This document shows, in pieces, positions 6,845 to 13,180 of a stretch of 13,180 nt of DNA (positions are counted from its first letter, which is position 1; each line of letters starts with the position of its first letter). The DNA is taken from the NCBI GenBank assembly GCA_963646285.1, contig CAVIWF010000059.1, forward strand, positions 1-13,180, read 5' to 3'. Below the pieces are notes generated by a model. The model was given only the letters and a program-made list of their open reading frames with translations. It was not told where the DNA came from and ran no database searches. The translations under genes and the position numbers were made by a program. The DNA is from CAKUFA01 sp963646285. Its GTDB lineage: Bacteria > Bacillota > Clostridia > Christensenellales > Aristaeellaceae.

Positions 6845-6851
6845 GCCGCCT

Positions 6852-6884
6852 AAAGAGAAAAGATGCAACGTCTTTTCTCTTTTT
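6852..6884 (+). terminator. Rho-independent terminator after the hydrogenase/phosphatase operon
   Basis: AAAGAGAAAAGA at 6852-6863 pairs perfectly over 12 bases with TCTTTTCTCTTT at 6871-6882 around a seven-base loop. The right arm runs into a short T-run (6880-6884), so the U-tract partly lies in the stem. An outer GCC-rich pairing (6846-6850 with 6889-6893) may stabilise it. Confidence 0.75.
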
Positions 6885-6902
6885 CATGGGCGGATTCCAC
6901 CC

Positions 6903-6931
6903 TTGACAGAACAGAAGTCCACCTTTACAAT
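6903..6931 (+). promoter_or_regulatory. Strong sigma-A-like promoter of pyrG
   Basis: Perfect TTGACA at 6903-6908, a 17-base spacer and TACAAT at 6926-6931 (five of six). Transcription would start near 6938, leaving a leader of about 35 bases before the ATG at 6974. No intrinsic attenuator is visible in that leader, unlike the pyrG attenuator described in Bacillus subtilis. Confidence 0.8.
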
Positions 6932-6973
6932 GGTGAAGGAATCATGAATCGGATTGAATAAGGAGCGTTGACC

Positions 6974-8569
6974 ATGGCAACCAAGTATGTGTTTGTTACC
7001 GGCGGCGTTGTCTCTTCCTTGGGGAAGGGTATCACGGCCGCTTCTTTGGGACGGCTTCTGGAAGCACGGGGATATAAGGTTTCAATGCAGAAGTGTGATC
7101 CTTATTACAATGTGGATCCGGGGCTTTTGTCTCCGCTGCAGCATGGCGAGGCTTTTATCACGGATGACGGCGTGGCAGCAGACTTGGATCTTGGCCATTA
7201 CGAGCGCTTTATTGACGTGAATTTGCGTGGCGAAGCCAGCGTAACCACCGGCAAGGTTCACAAGCGGATCATGGAACGGGAACTGCGGGGCGAATACCAC
7301 GGCGGTACCGTACAGGTCATTCCCCATGTAACGGACGAAATTAAGAGCCGGATCAAGCTGGCGGCAGTGAACAGCGGTGCTGATATTGCCATTATCGAAA
7401 TCGGCGGCGTTGTGGGCGATATGGAGTCTTCTCCCTTTATGGAAGCCATTCGCCAGATGAAATGGGAAGTAGGGGAGCACAATACCTGCTTCGTTCATGT
7501 GACGCTGCTGCCCTATCTAAACGCTGCGGGCGAGATGAAGACCAAGCCCACCCAGCACAGCGTCAAAACCATGCGTGCCATTGGCATTCAGCCGGACGTG
7601 ATCGTCTGCCGTACCGAATTGCCCATCACTACGGAAGCCAAGGACAAGATTGCCCTCTTCTGCAATGTGAAAACGGGCAATGTGGTGCAGAATGCGGATG
7701 CGCCTACCCTTTATGATGTACCCCTGATGCTGGAGAAGGAAGGCTTTGCGGATATTGTTTGCCGGGAGCTGGCACTGCCTGTAACCGTTCCTGATCTGAC
7801 CGAATGGAAGGACATGGTGCAGCGGTATACGCACCCTGAGGGGGAAGTCTCTATTGCGCTTGTGGGCAAGTATGTGGAGCTGCACGATGCTTATTTGTCC
7901 GTGGCTGAAGCCATGACCCATGCAGGCATTGCAAACCTGACCAGCGTCAATCTGGATTGGATCAACTCGGAAGATATTACGGATGAAAACGCCGCAGAGA
8001 AGCTTTCCAAGTATGATGGCATTTTGCTGCCGGGTGGCTACGGCGACCGTGGCGCAGAAGGCATCATCGCTACGGCTCATTATGCTCGGGAGCAGAAGAA
8101 GCCCTGCTTGATGATTGGCTTCGGCATGCAGCTCGGCGTGGTGGAGGCTGTGCGTCATCTTCTCGGCATGACCGGTGCCAACTCCACGGAGGTAAAGCAC
8201 GATTGTGATCCGGCTGTTGTGCGCATTCCGGATGATCGAGTCACAGCCGTTAATGACAGCCGTCAGGCAGCCCGGGTGGGCGGCAAGGATGTTCGTCTGC
8301 TTCCGGGTCAGCTCCACGATATTTATGGGGCAGACCTGATTCACGAACGTCACGACAACCGTTATGAGGTTGAAAAGGGCTTTGTGCCCATGCTGGAAGA
8401 CAAAGGGATGCATTTCACTGCACAAGCTGTGGAGGGCGATTATCCTGAAGCCTTCGAGCTGGCTGATCATCCCTTCTACATGGGCGTGATCTATCATCCT
8501 GAGTTTATTTCCCGCCCGAACAAGGCACATCCGCTTTTCACAGCCTTTATTAAGGCTGCAAAGCACTAA
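6974..8569 (+). CDS. pyrG: CTP synthase with a disrupted glutaminase active site
   Basis: The 531-residue product matches CTP synthase end to end. The amidoligase domain begins KYVFVTGGVVSSLGKGITAA, with K18, K40, D72 and E142 at ATP/Mg positions and TKPTQHSVK at the UTP site. It makes CTP from UTP, ATP and a nitrogen donor. The class I glutaminase domain runs from about residue 290. There the usual LGICLGMQ nucleophile elbow reads LMIGFGMQ: the catalytic Cys is Gly382 (GGC at 8117-8119), with neighbouring G-to-M and L-to-F changes. The oxyanion-loop sequence PGGYGDRG, the NSTE and RYEV substrate contacts, and His508/Glu510 of YHPEF remain. The product is therefore predicted to need free ammonia. 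The usual AET before D70 is VAA. The ATG at 6974 lies eight bases after AAGGAG (6960-6965); the upstream TTG at 6968 is too close to it. Confidence 0.93.
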   Translation: MATKYVFVTGGVVSSLGKGITAASLGRLLEARGYKVSMQKCDPYYNVDPGLLSPLQHGEAFITDDGVAADLDLGHYERFIDVNLRGEASVTTGKVHKRIMERELRGEYHGGTVQVIPHVTDEIKSRIKLAAVNSGADIAIIEIGGVVGDMESSPFMEAIRQMKWEVGEHNTCFVHVTLLPYLNAAGEMKTKPTQHSVKTMRAIGIQPDVIVCRTELPITTEAKDKIALFCNVKTGNVVQNADAPTLYDVPLMLEKEGFADIVCRELALPVTVPDLTEWKDMVQRYTHPEGEVSIALVGKYVELHDAYLSVAEAMTHAGIANLTSVNLDWINSEDITDENAAEKLSKYDGILLPGGYGDRGAEGIIATAHYAREQKKPCLMIGFGMQLGVVEAVRHLLGMTGANSTEVKHDCDPAVVRIPDDRVTAVNDSRQAARVGGKDVRLLPGQLHDIYGADLIHERHDNRYEVEKGFVPMLEDKGMHFTAQAVEGDYPEAFELADHPFYMGVIYHPEFISRPNKAHPLFTAFIKAAKH

Positions 8570-8583
8570 GCGTGGAGGCAGTC

Positions 8584-9756
8584 ATGGCATCTGCAATTCT
8601 TATTCCCGGAAAAGAAAAACGTGTATACAGCGGACATCCTTGGACCTTCCGCAGTGATATTGCCAAGGTGGAAGGGGAGTTTGTCCCCGGCGATATCGTG
8701 GACGTGATGTCTTCCAAGGGGCGCTTCCTTGCAAAAGCCTATTACAATCCTCAGTCCCAGATCGCTCTGCGGATCATGAGCCTGAAGGATGAACCGATTG
8801 ATCGTGCTTTTATCTTCCGCCGTGTGAAGGAAGCCGTGGCTTACCGGCGCACCTTTGCCGATCTTCGCTCCTGCCGGCTGATTTTTGCAGAAAGTGATCG
8901 TTTGCCTGCATTGATTGTTGACAGCTTCGGCGATGTGCTGGTACTTCAGTGCCTGGCACTGGGCATGGAACGGTTTAAGCAGGATGTGGTGGATGCTTTG
9001 GTGGAAGAGGTGCATCCTGCCGGCATTTGGGAGAGAAATGACGTTCCTGTTCGCAAACTGGAAGGTATGGAAATGACCACGGGCCTCCTCTATGGTCAGG
9101 TTCCCGACCGGGTGGAAATGGTCGAAAACGGCGTGCATTTCTGGGTGGATGTGAAGGAAGGTCAAAAGACAGGCTTCTTCCTGGATCAGAAGGAAAACCG
9201 GGCAGCCATTGCACCTTTTGTGAAGGGAAAGACGGTGCTGGACTGCTTTACCCATACGGGCAGTTTTGCCCTCCATGCAGGTTACTACGGTGCAGCTGAA
9301 GTGACCGGCGTGGATATTTCCGGCTTTGCCTGCGAATTCGCAACAGAAAACGCAAAGCTGAACCACTTAGAGGATCGGGTTCACTTCGTGGAGGCCAACG
9401 CTTTCGACCTGCTGGGGCAGCAGAGCCGGGATGGCGTGAAGTATGACGTGGTCATTCTGGATCCCCCTGCCTTTACCAAAACCCGCTCTGCCATTGCCAG
9501 CGCAACCCGTGGCTATAAAGAGATCAACCTGCGTGCCATGAAGATGGTCAAGCCAGGCGGATACCTGATCACCTGTTCCTGCAGCCAGCACATTTTACCC
9601 GATGCTTTTATGAACATTGTGCGGGATGCAGCCCATGACGCCCACGTACAGCTGCGGCAGGTTGAGTATCGCACCCAGGGAAAGGATCATCCCATTCTTC
9701 CCGGCGCTCCTGAAACTCAGTATTTGAAGTGCGGAATTTTCCAAATTTTTGATTAA
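8584..9756 (+). CDS. rlmI: Class I SAM-dependent rRNA (cytosine-C5) methyltransferase, RlmI family
   Basis: A 390-residue protein of the RlmI/YccW family, which methylates cytosine 1962 of 23S rRNA in E. coli. An N-terminal PUA RNA-binding domain covers about residues 1-70 (KRVYSGHPWTFRSDI). The family signature KTGFFLDQKENR is at 196-206. The methyltransferase core has motif I VLDCFTHTGSFAL (218-230), an acidic residue D244 for SAM ribose, motif IV LDPPAF (292-297) and the catalytic-cysteine motif TCSCSQH (330-336). All appear intact. The ATG at 8584 is preceded by GGAGG at 8574-8578; a GTG at 8572 overlaps that site and is unlikely to be the start. It follows pyrG by 14 bases and is probably cotranscribed. 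The exact target in this organism is inferred from the family. Confidence 0.88.
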   Translation: MASAILIPGKEKRVYSGHPWTFRSDIAKVEGEFVPGDIVDVMSSKGRFLAKAYYNPQSQIALRIMSLKDEPIDRAFIFRRVKEAVAYRRTFADLRSCRLIFAESDRLPALIVDSFGDVLVLQCLALGMERFKQDVVDALVEEVHPAGIWERNDVPVRKLEGMEMTTGLLYGQVPDRVEMVENGVHFWVDVKEGQKTGFFLDQKENRAAIAPFVKGKTVLDCFTHTGSFALHAGYYGAAEVTGVDISGFACEFATENAKLNHLEDRVHFVEANAFDLLGQQSRDGVKYDVVILDPPAFTKTRSAIASATRGYKEINLRAMKMVKPGGYLITCSCSQHILPDAFMNIVRDAAHDAHVQLRQVEYRTQGKDHPILPGAPETQYLKCGIFQIFD

Positions 9757-9833
9757 CAAGCAATATCGTCACGGTTGCGAAGACTTTTTTCCATGCTTTT
9801 AATGCAATATGACCAAAAGCAAGCGGAACGGTC

Positions 9834-9862
9834 TTGCAAAAAGCGGAAAAAGATTGTATAAT
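9834..9862 (+). promoter_or_regulatory. Near-consensus promoter of ppdK
   Basis: TTGCAA at 9834-9839, a 17-base spacer and a perfect TATAAT at 9857-9862. Transcription would begin near 9869, giving a leader of about 90 bases. A small inverted repeat, GCTTTT at 9795-9800 with AAAAGC at 9815-9820, lies upstream of the -35 and could be a regulator site, but it is short. Confidence 0.85.
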
Positions 9863-9881
9863 CCAGAGGATATGTGAAAGA

Positions 9882-9937
9882 ACTGCCCACATGCGGTAAC
9901 AGAACCGTATCGGCAGTCGCAGGATTCTGTCCTGCGA
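9882..9937 (+). promoter_or_regulatory. Folded 5' untranslated region of ppdK
   Basis: ACTGCC at 9882-9887 pairs with GGCAGT at 9912-9917 and encloses an inner hairpin, ATGCGGT at 9891-9897 with ACCGTAT at 9904-9910. Immediately after comes TCGCAGGA at 9917-9924 paired with TCCTGCGA at 9930-9937. The two elements abut, sharing T9917, and end nine bases before the ribosome binding site AAGGAGG (9947-9953). No T-tract follows, so they are not terminators. They may stabilise the mRNA or regulate translation; I recognise no known riboswitch. Confidence 0.5.
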
Positions 9938-9961
9938 AAAGTGAACAAGGAGGAGTTTCCC

Positions 9962-12598
9962 ATGGAGAAGAAGTATGTTTACCTCTTCACGGAAGGCAAC
10001 GCAAACATGCGTGAGCTGCTGGGCGGCAAGGGCGCTAACCTGGCCGAAATGACCAACATCGGTTTGCCTGTGCCTCAGGGCTTCACCATTTCCACCGAAG
10101 CCTGCACTCGTTACTACACCGACGGCAAGGTCATCGCTGCTGATATTGAGGAGCAGATTTATGCCGCACTGGCCAAGACCGAAGAAATCGTCGGCAAGAA
10201 GTTTGGCGATGAAAACGATCCCTGGCTGGTTTCCGTACGTTCCGGTGCCCGTGCTTCCATGCCTGGCATGATGGATACCATCCTGAACCTGGGTTTGAAC
10301 GACGTGTCCGTAAAGGGTCTGGCAAAGCTGACCGATAACGAGCACTTCGCCTACGATGCTTATCGCCGTTTCATTGCCATGTTCTCTGACGTGGTGATGG
10401 AAATTAAGAAGAGCAAGTTCGAAGACGTTCTGGACGAGTTCAAGGAAAAGCGGGGCGTAAAGTTCGACCGTGACCTGACTGCTGATGATCTGAAGGAAGT
10501 TGTTGTTCGCTTCAAGGAAATCTACAAGGCAGAAAAGGGCGTTGACTTCCCCCAGGATCCTAAGGAACAGCTGATGGAAGCCATCAAGGCCGTGTTCCGT
10601 TCTTGGGACAATCCTCGTGCTATTTACTATCGCCGCATGAACGATATCCCCGGCGACTGGGGCACTGCCGTGAACGTGCAGTCCATGGTCTTCGGCAACA
10701 TGGGCGAAACTTCCGGCACCGGCGTTGCCTTCACCCGTAACCCCTCCACTGGCGAAAAGAAGCTGTATGGCGAGTACCTGCTGAACGCTCAGGGCGAGGA
10801 CGTTGTGGCTGGCATCCGTACTCCTCAGCCCATCTCTCAGCTGCATGAGCAGATGCCTGAAGTGTATGACCAGTTCGTGAAGATCGCCAAGACCTTGGAA
10901 GATCACTATCGTGATATGCAGGACATGGAGTACACCATCGAGCGTGGCAAGCTCTTCATGCTGCAGACCCGTAATGGCAAGCGTACCGCTCAGGCTGCTC
11001 TGAAGATCGCTGTTGACTTGGTGGACGAAGGCGTGTTGAGCGAAGAAGAAGCCGTGCTGAAGGTAGAGCCCAAGCAGCTCGACAGCCTGCTGCACCCCAA
11101 CTTCGATGCTGATGCCATCAAGAAGGCACCCGTGATTGCAAAGGGTCTGCCTGCTTCTCCCGGCGCTGGCGCAGGTGCAATTTACTTCACTGCTGACGCT
11201 GCTGCTGAACACGGCAAGAACAAGGAAAAGGTTATCCTGGTTCGTAAGGAAACCACTCCTGAAGATATTGAAGGCATGGACTTCTCCCAGGCCATCCTGA
11301 CTGCATTCGGCGGCATGACTTCTCACGCTGCTGTTGTGGCTCGTGGTATGGGCCGTGCAGCTGTTGTAGGCTGCGGCGATTTGAAGTTCGATGAAGCCAA
11401 CAACACCGTGACCATTGCCGGCAAGGTGTACCACGAAGGCGACTGCATCTCTGTCGACGGCTCCACCGGCAATGTGTACGATGGTCTGGTTCCCACCGTG
11501 GAAGCATCCATCTCCGGTGACTTCGCTCGCTTCATGGGCTGGGCTGACAAGGCTCGTAAGCTGCAGGTTCGCACCAATGCTGATACGCCTCGTGACACCA
11601 AGCAGGCTGTTGCCTTTGGTGCAGAAGGTATCGGTCTGTGCCGTACCGAGCACATGTTCTTCGAATCCAGCCGTATTGCTGCCGTCCGTGAAATGATCCT
11701 TGCTGATACCAAGGAACAGCGTGAAAAGGCACTGGCAAAGATTCTGCCCATGCAGCAGGGTGACTTCGAGGCCATGTACAAGGCTCTGGAAGGTCGTCCC
11801 ATGACCGTTCGTTATCTGGATCCGCCGCTCCACGAGTTTGTGCCCCATCTGGACATGACCGAGGAAATCGAAGAGCTGGCCAAGAACCTGGGCTACACCG
11901 TGGATCAGGTGAAGCAGAAGATCACCGCTCTCCACGAGTCCAACCCCATGATGGGTCACCGTGGCTGCCGTCTGGCTGTTACCTATCCTGAAATCGCTGA
12001 AATGCAGACCCGTGCCGTGCTGCAGGCTGCTATCAACGTGAAGAAGGAATGCGGCTATGACATCGTGCCTGAAATCATGATTCCTCTGGTTGGTTCCAAG
12101 AAGGAACTGGCTTTCGTGAAGGGCATTGTGGACGAAACTGCTAAGAAGGTCTTTGAAGAGCAGGGTGTTACCTTGGATTACCATGTGGGCACCATGATCG
12201 AAATTCCTCGTGCTGCTGTTACGGCTGACGAGATTGCTGAAGAAGCTGAATTCTTCTCCTTCGGCACCAACGACCTGACTCAGATGACCTTCGGCTTCTC
12301 TCGTGACGACGCCGGCAAGTTCCTGGGTGCCTACTACGACAACAAGATCTTTGAAAGCGATCCCTTCGCTCGTCTGGATACCGATGGCGTTGGCAAGTTG
12401 GTTGAAATGGCTGCAAAGCTTGGCCGTTCCACCCGCCCCAACATCAAGCTGGGTATCTGCGGCGAACACGGCGGTGATCCGAGCTCCATCATGTTCTGCC
12501 ACAAGGTTGGCCTGAACTATGTAAGCTGCTCTCCCTTCCGTGTGCCGATCGCACGGCTGGCTGCCGCTCAGGCTGCCATCCGCAACCCGCGCCAATAA
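9962..12598 (+). CDS. ppdK: Pyruvate, phosphate dikinase
   Basis: The 878-residue product has the full length and domain order of PPDK, which interconverts pyruvate + ATP + Pi and PEP + AMP + PPi in the cytoplasm. The ATP-grasp domain is N-terminal (LLGGKGANLAEM, then VSVRSGARASMPGMMDT near residues 90-105). The swivelling phosphohistidine domain has GGMTSHAAVVAR with His455, the position used in the characterised Clostridium symbiosum enzyme. The C-terminal PEP/pyruvate barrel has YLDPPLHEF, FFSFGTNDLTQ and the proton-donor cysteine C833 in GICGEHGG. The ATG at 9962 follows AAGGAGG by eight bases; an in-frame GTG at 9941 is upstream of that site. Codons are biased (many GCT, CGT and AAG, and no TTA, CTA or TCA), pointing to high expression. 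In anaerobes it links PEP and pyruvate in glycolysis or gluconeogenesis. It is monocistronic. No PPDK regulatory protein is seen. Confidence 0.97.
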   Translation: MEKKYVYLFTEGNANMRELLGGKGANLAEMTNIGLPVPQGFTISTEACTRYYTDGKVIAADIEEQIYAALAKTEEIVGKKFGDENDPWLVSVRSGARASMPGMMDTILNLGLNDVSVKGLAKLTDNEHFAYDAYRRFIAMFSDVVMEIKKSKFEDVLDEFKEKRGVKFDRDLTADDLKEVVVRFKEIYKAEKGVDFPQDPKEQLMEAIKAVFRSWDNPRAIYYRRMNDIPGDWGTAVNVQSMVFGNMGETSGTGVAFTRNPSTGEKKLYGEYLLNAQGEDVVAGIRTPQPISQLHEQMPEVYDQFVKIAKTLEDHYRDMQDMEYTIERGKLFMLQTRNGKRTAQAALKIAVDLVDEGVLSEEEAVLKVEPKQLDSLLHPNFDADAIKKAPVIAKGLPASPGAGAGAIYFTADAAAEHGKNKEKVILVRKETTPEDIEGMDFSQAILTAFGGMTSHAAVVARGMGRAAVVGCGDLKFDEANNTVTIAGKVYHEGDCISVDGSTGNVYDGLVPTVEASISGDFARFMGWADKARKLQVRTNADTPRDTKQAVAFGAEGIGLCRTEHMFFESSRIAAVREMILADTKEQREKALAKILPMQQGDFEAMYKALEGRPMTVRYLDPPLHEFVPHLDMTEEIEELAKNLGYTVDQVKQKITALHESNPMMGHRGCRLAVTYPEIAEMQTRAVLQAAINVKKECGYDIVPEIMIPLVGSKKELAFVKGIVDETAKKVFEEQGVTLDYHVGTMIEIPRAAVTADEIAEEAEFFSFGTNDLTQMTFGFSRDDAGKFLGAYYDNKIFESDPFARLDTDGVGKLVEMAAKLGRSTRPNIKLGICGEHGGDPSSIMFCHKVGLNYVSCSPFRVPIARLAAAQAAIRNPRQ

Positions 12599-12640
12599 AA
12601 AGTTGACGCAAACAGCGTAGGCAAAATAACTGATATAAAT

Positions 12641-12683
12641 ACGGTCACACAGTCCGTTTGGATTGTGTGACCGTTATTTTTTT
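12641..12683 (+). terminator. Strong rho-independent terminator of ppdK
   Basis: ACGGTCACACA at 12641-12651 pairs perfectly with TGTGTGACCGT at 12664-12674. The apparent loop pairs further (a G-U, then TCC/GGA) to leave a GTTT tetraloop, giving a stem of about 15 pairs. TATTTTTTT follows at 12675-12683. Confidence 0.93.
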
Positions 12684-12713
12684 GCCTATTTCCAGCTAAA
12701 TACACCGTAAATC

Positions 12714-12750
12714 AAGCCGTTGGTTTCACTATGAAATCAGCGGCTTTTTT
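12714..12750 (+). terminator. Second tandem rho-independent terminator
   Basis: AAGCCG at 12714-12719 pairs with CGGCTT at 12741-12746. The stem continues through a G-U pair and TGGTTTCA/TGAAATCA (one further G-U) to a three-base loop, about 15 pairs in all. The T-run extends to 12750. It acts as a backup to the ppdK terminator or marks the old end of a lost gene. Confidence 0.85.
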
Positions 12751-12919
12751 CGTGCCCAAAAAATTTTTTGAAATTTTTTCGCTCAGGGGGTTAAAAAATG
12801 AGCCTTCTCGCTGGCTACCTATTGAGGGACAAAACGAACACCCTCGTGAACCTTGAAAACCGAATACACATTCAACAGGTACATTCCTGATCGGGGGCGA
12901 CAGCCCCAGCCGGATGAAG
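12751..12919. other. Non-coding stretch between the terminators and the group II intron
   Basis: No convincing gene is present. It holds an A/T-rich tract with the palindrome AAAAAATTTTTT and a repeated AAATTTTTT. Small hairpins include GCTCA/TGAGC (12781-12803), GAGGG/CCCTC (12824-12845) and GGGGC-GACA-GCCCC (12894-12907). A 30-codon ATG frame runs from 12798 to 12890 after a weak AGGGGG, without recognisable similarity. The segment CCTTGAAAACCGAATA near 12851-12866 recalls the antitermination-like sequence of Bacillota rRNA spacers. It may be a leader carried with, or invaded by, the intron that follows. Confidence 0.4.
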
Positions 12920-13180
12920 GTGCGCCAAGAACTTCCTGCCCGCAAGGGTTATCACGGAAAGCAAGGTTGGTAGCGATTCCGAACCATTCTGAAATATCCG
13001 TTTGCTACGGATAAGGCGATGAAACGATTCAGGGACAATGATACTTCCCTATGGGGCTGGCGGAGTACCCGGCAGAGGTGAGATTCCTATGAGTTCGGTC
13101 AGCAGCCGAACGCCTGTTGATTTCCTTTTACGCATTTGGGGGATGAGATCGAGTTAAATGCGACCACCAAAGCACAGGAC
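12920..13180 (+). mobile_element. 5' part of a group II intron (partial; runs off the window)
   Basis: The sequence begins GTGCGCC at 12920, matching the group II 5' end consensus GUGYG and identical over these bases to the start of Ll.LtrB as I recall it. A domain I-like block follows: GGTTGGTAGCGATTCCGAACC near 12965-12985 resembles the corresponding segment of Ll.LtrB. Stable hairpins include CCC-GCAA-GGG with a GNRA loop (12939-12948), TATCCGT/ACGGATA (12995-13013) inside an outer TTCTGAA/TTCAGGG stem, and GTTCGG/CCGAAC (13093-13111). No protein frame is seen, as expected before the intron-encoded reverse transcriptase, which would lie downstream. Subclass and the EBS/IBS pairings could not be settled. 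Confidence 0.68.

Noticed and set aside
7517..8566. A 349-codon minus-strand frame over pyrG
   Set aside because: It is also in codon register with pyrG and arises from the same avoidance of TTA, CTA and TCA; no ribosome site or domain supports it.
9757..9790. Terminator after the rRNA methyltransferase
   Set aside because: A T-run exists at 9785-9790 but the stem before it would have only three or four pairs.
9608..12595. A 995-codon open frame on the minus strand covering all of ppdK
   Set aside because: It is in exact codon register with ppdK, so it is open only because ppdK uses no TTA, CTA or TCA codons. Its translation is His/Gln-rich without recognisable domains, and strong codon bias in a highly expressed gene explains it.

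Overview
This window reads as chromosome from an anaerobic, fermentative member of the Bacillota (Clostridia, or possibly Negativicutes). The basis is two [FeFe] hydrogenase genes, a pyruvate phosphate dikinase, a SpoIIE-type phosphatase, strong Shine-Dalgarno sequences, sigma-A-like promoters and many rho-independent terminators. Composition is moderate, a little above half G+C by eye. I cannot name the species. Every confident gene is on the + strand, and the window falls into four transcription units plus the start of a mobile intron.

Unit 1 (about 147-1869) is a small PII-like protein translationally coupled to a cation/proton antiporter, with its own promoter, a pair of direct repeats just upstream and a strong terminator. 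It looks like a transporter with its own cytosolic regulator.

Unit 2 (about 1945-6884) is a hydrogenase and signalling cluster. It encodes a monomeric group B-type [FeFe] hydrogenase, a small thioredoxin-like [2Fe-2S] protein, a group C-type 'sensory' [FeFe] hydrogenase carrying a PAS domain, and a SpoIIE/PP2C phosphatase whose start overlaps the sensory gene's stop. The 211-base gap after the first gene holds a long inverted repeat with competing pairings and a 19-codon reading frame with a good ribosome binding site. It may be a regulatory leader. The likely logic is catalysis of H2 turnover plus sensing of H2 or redox state that is passed to a Ser/Thr phosphatase.

Unit 3 (about 6903-9756) is CTP synthase followed closely by an RlmI-type rRNA methyltransferase. 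The CTP synthase is the most surprising gene here: the cysteine nucleophile of its glutaminase domain is replaced by glycine and the surrounding nucleophile elbow is altered, while the other glutaminase residues and the synthase core remain. It is predicted to be unable to use glutamine and to depend on ammonia.

Unit 4 (about 9834-12750) is pyruvate phosphate dikinase with a near-consensus promoter, a folded 5' untranslated region, strongly biased codons suggesting high expression, and two consecutive terminators. Beyond it, 12751-12919 has no convincing gene, and from 12920 to the window end the sequence looks like the 5' end of a group II intron whose maturase would lie outside the window.
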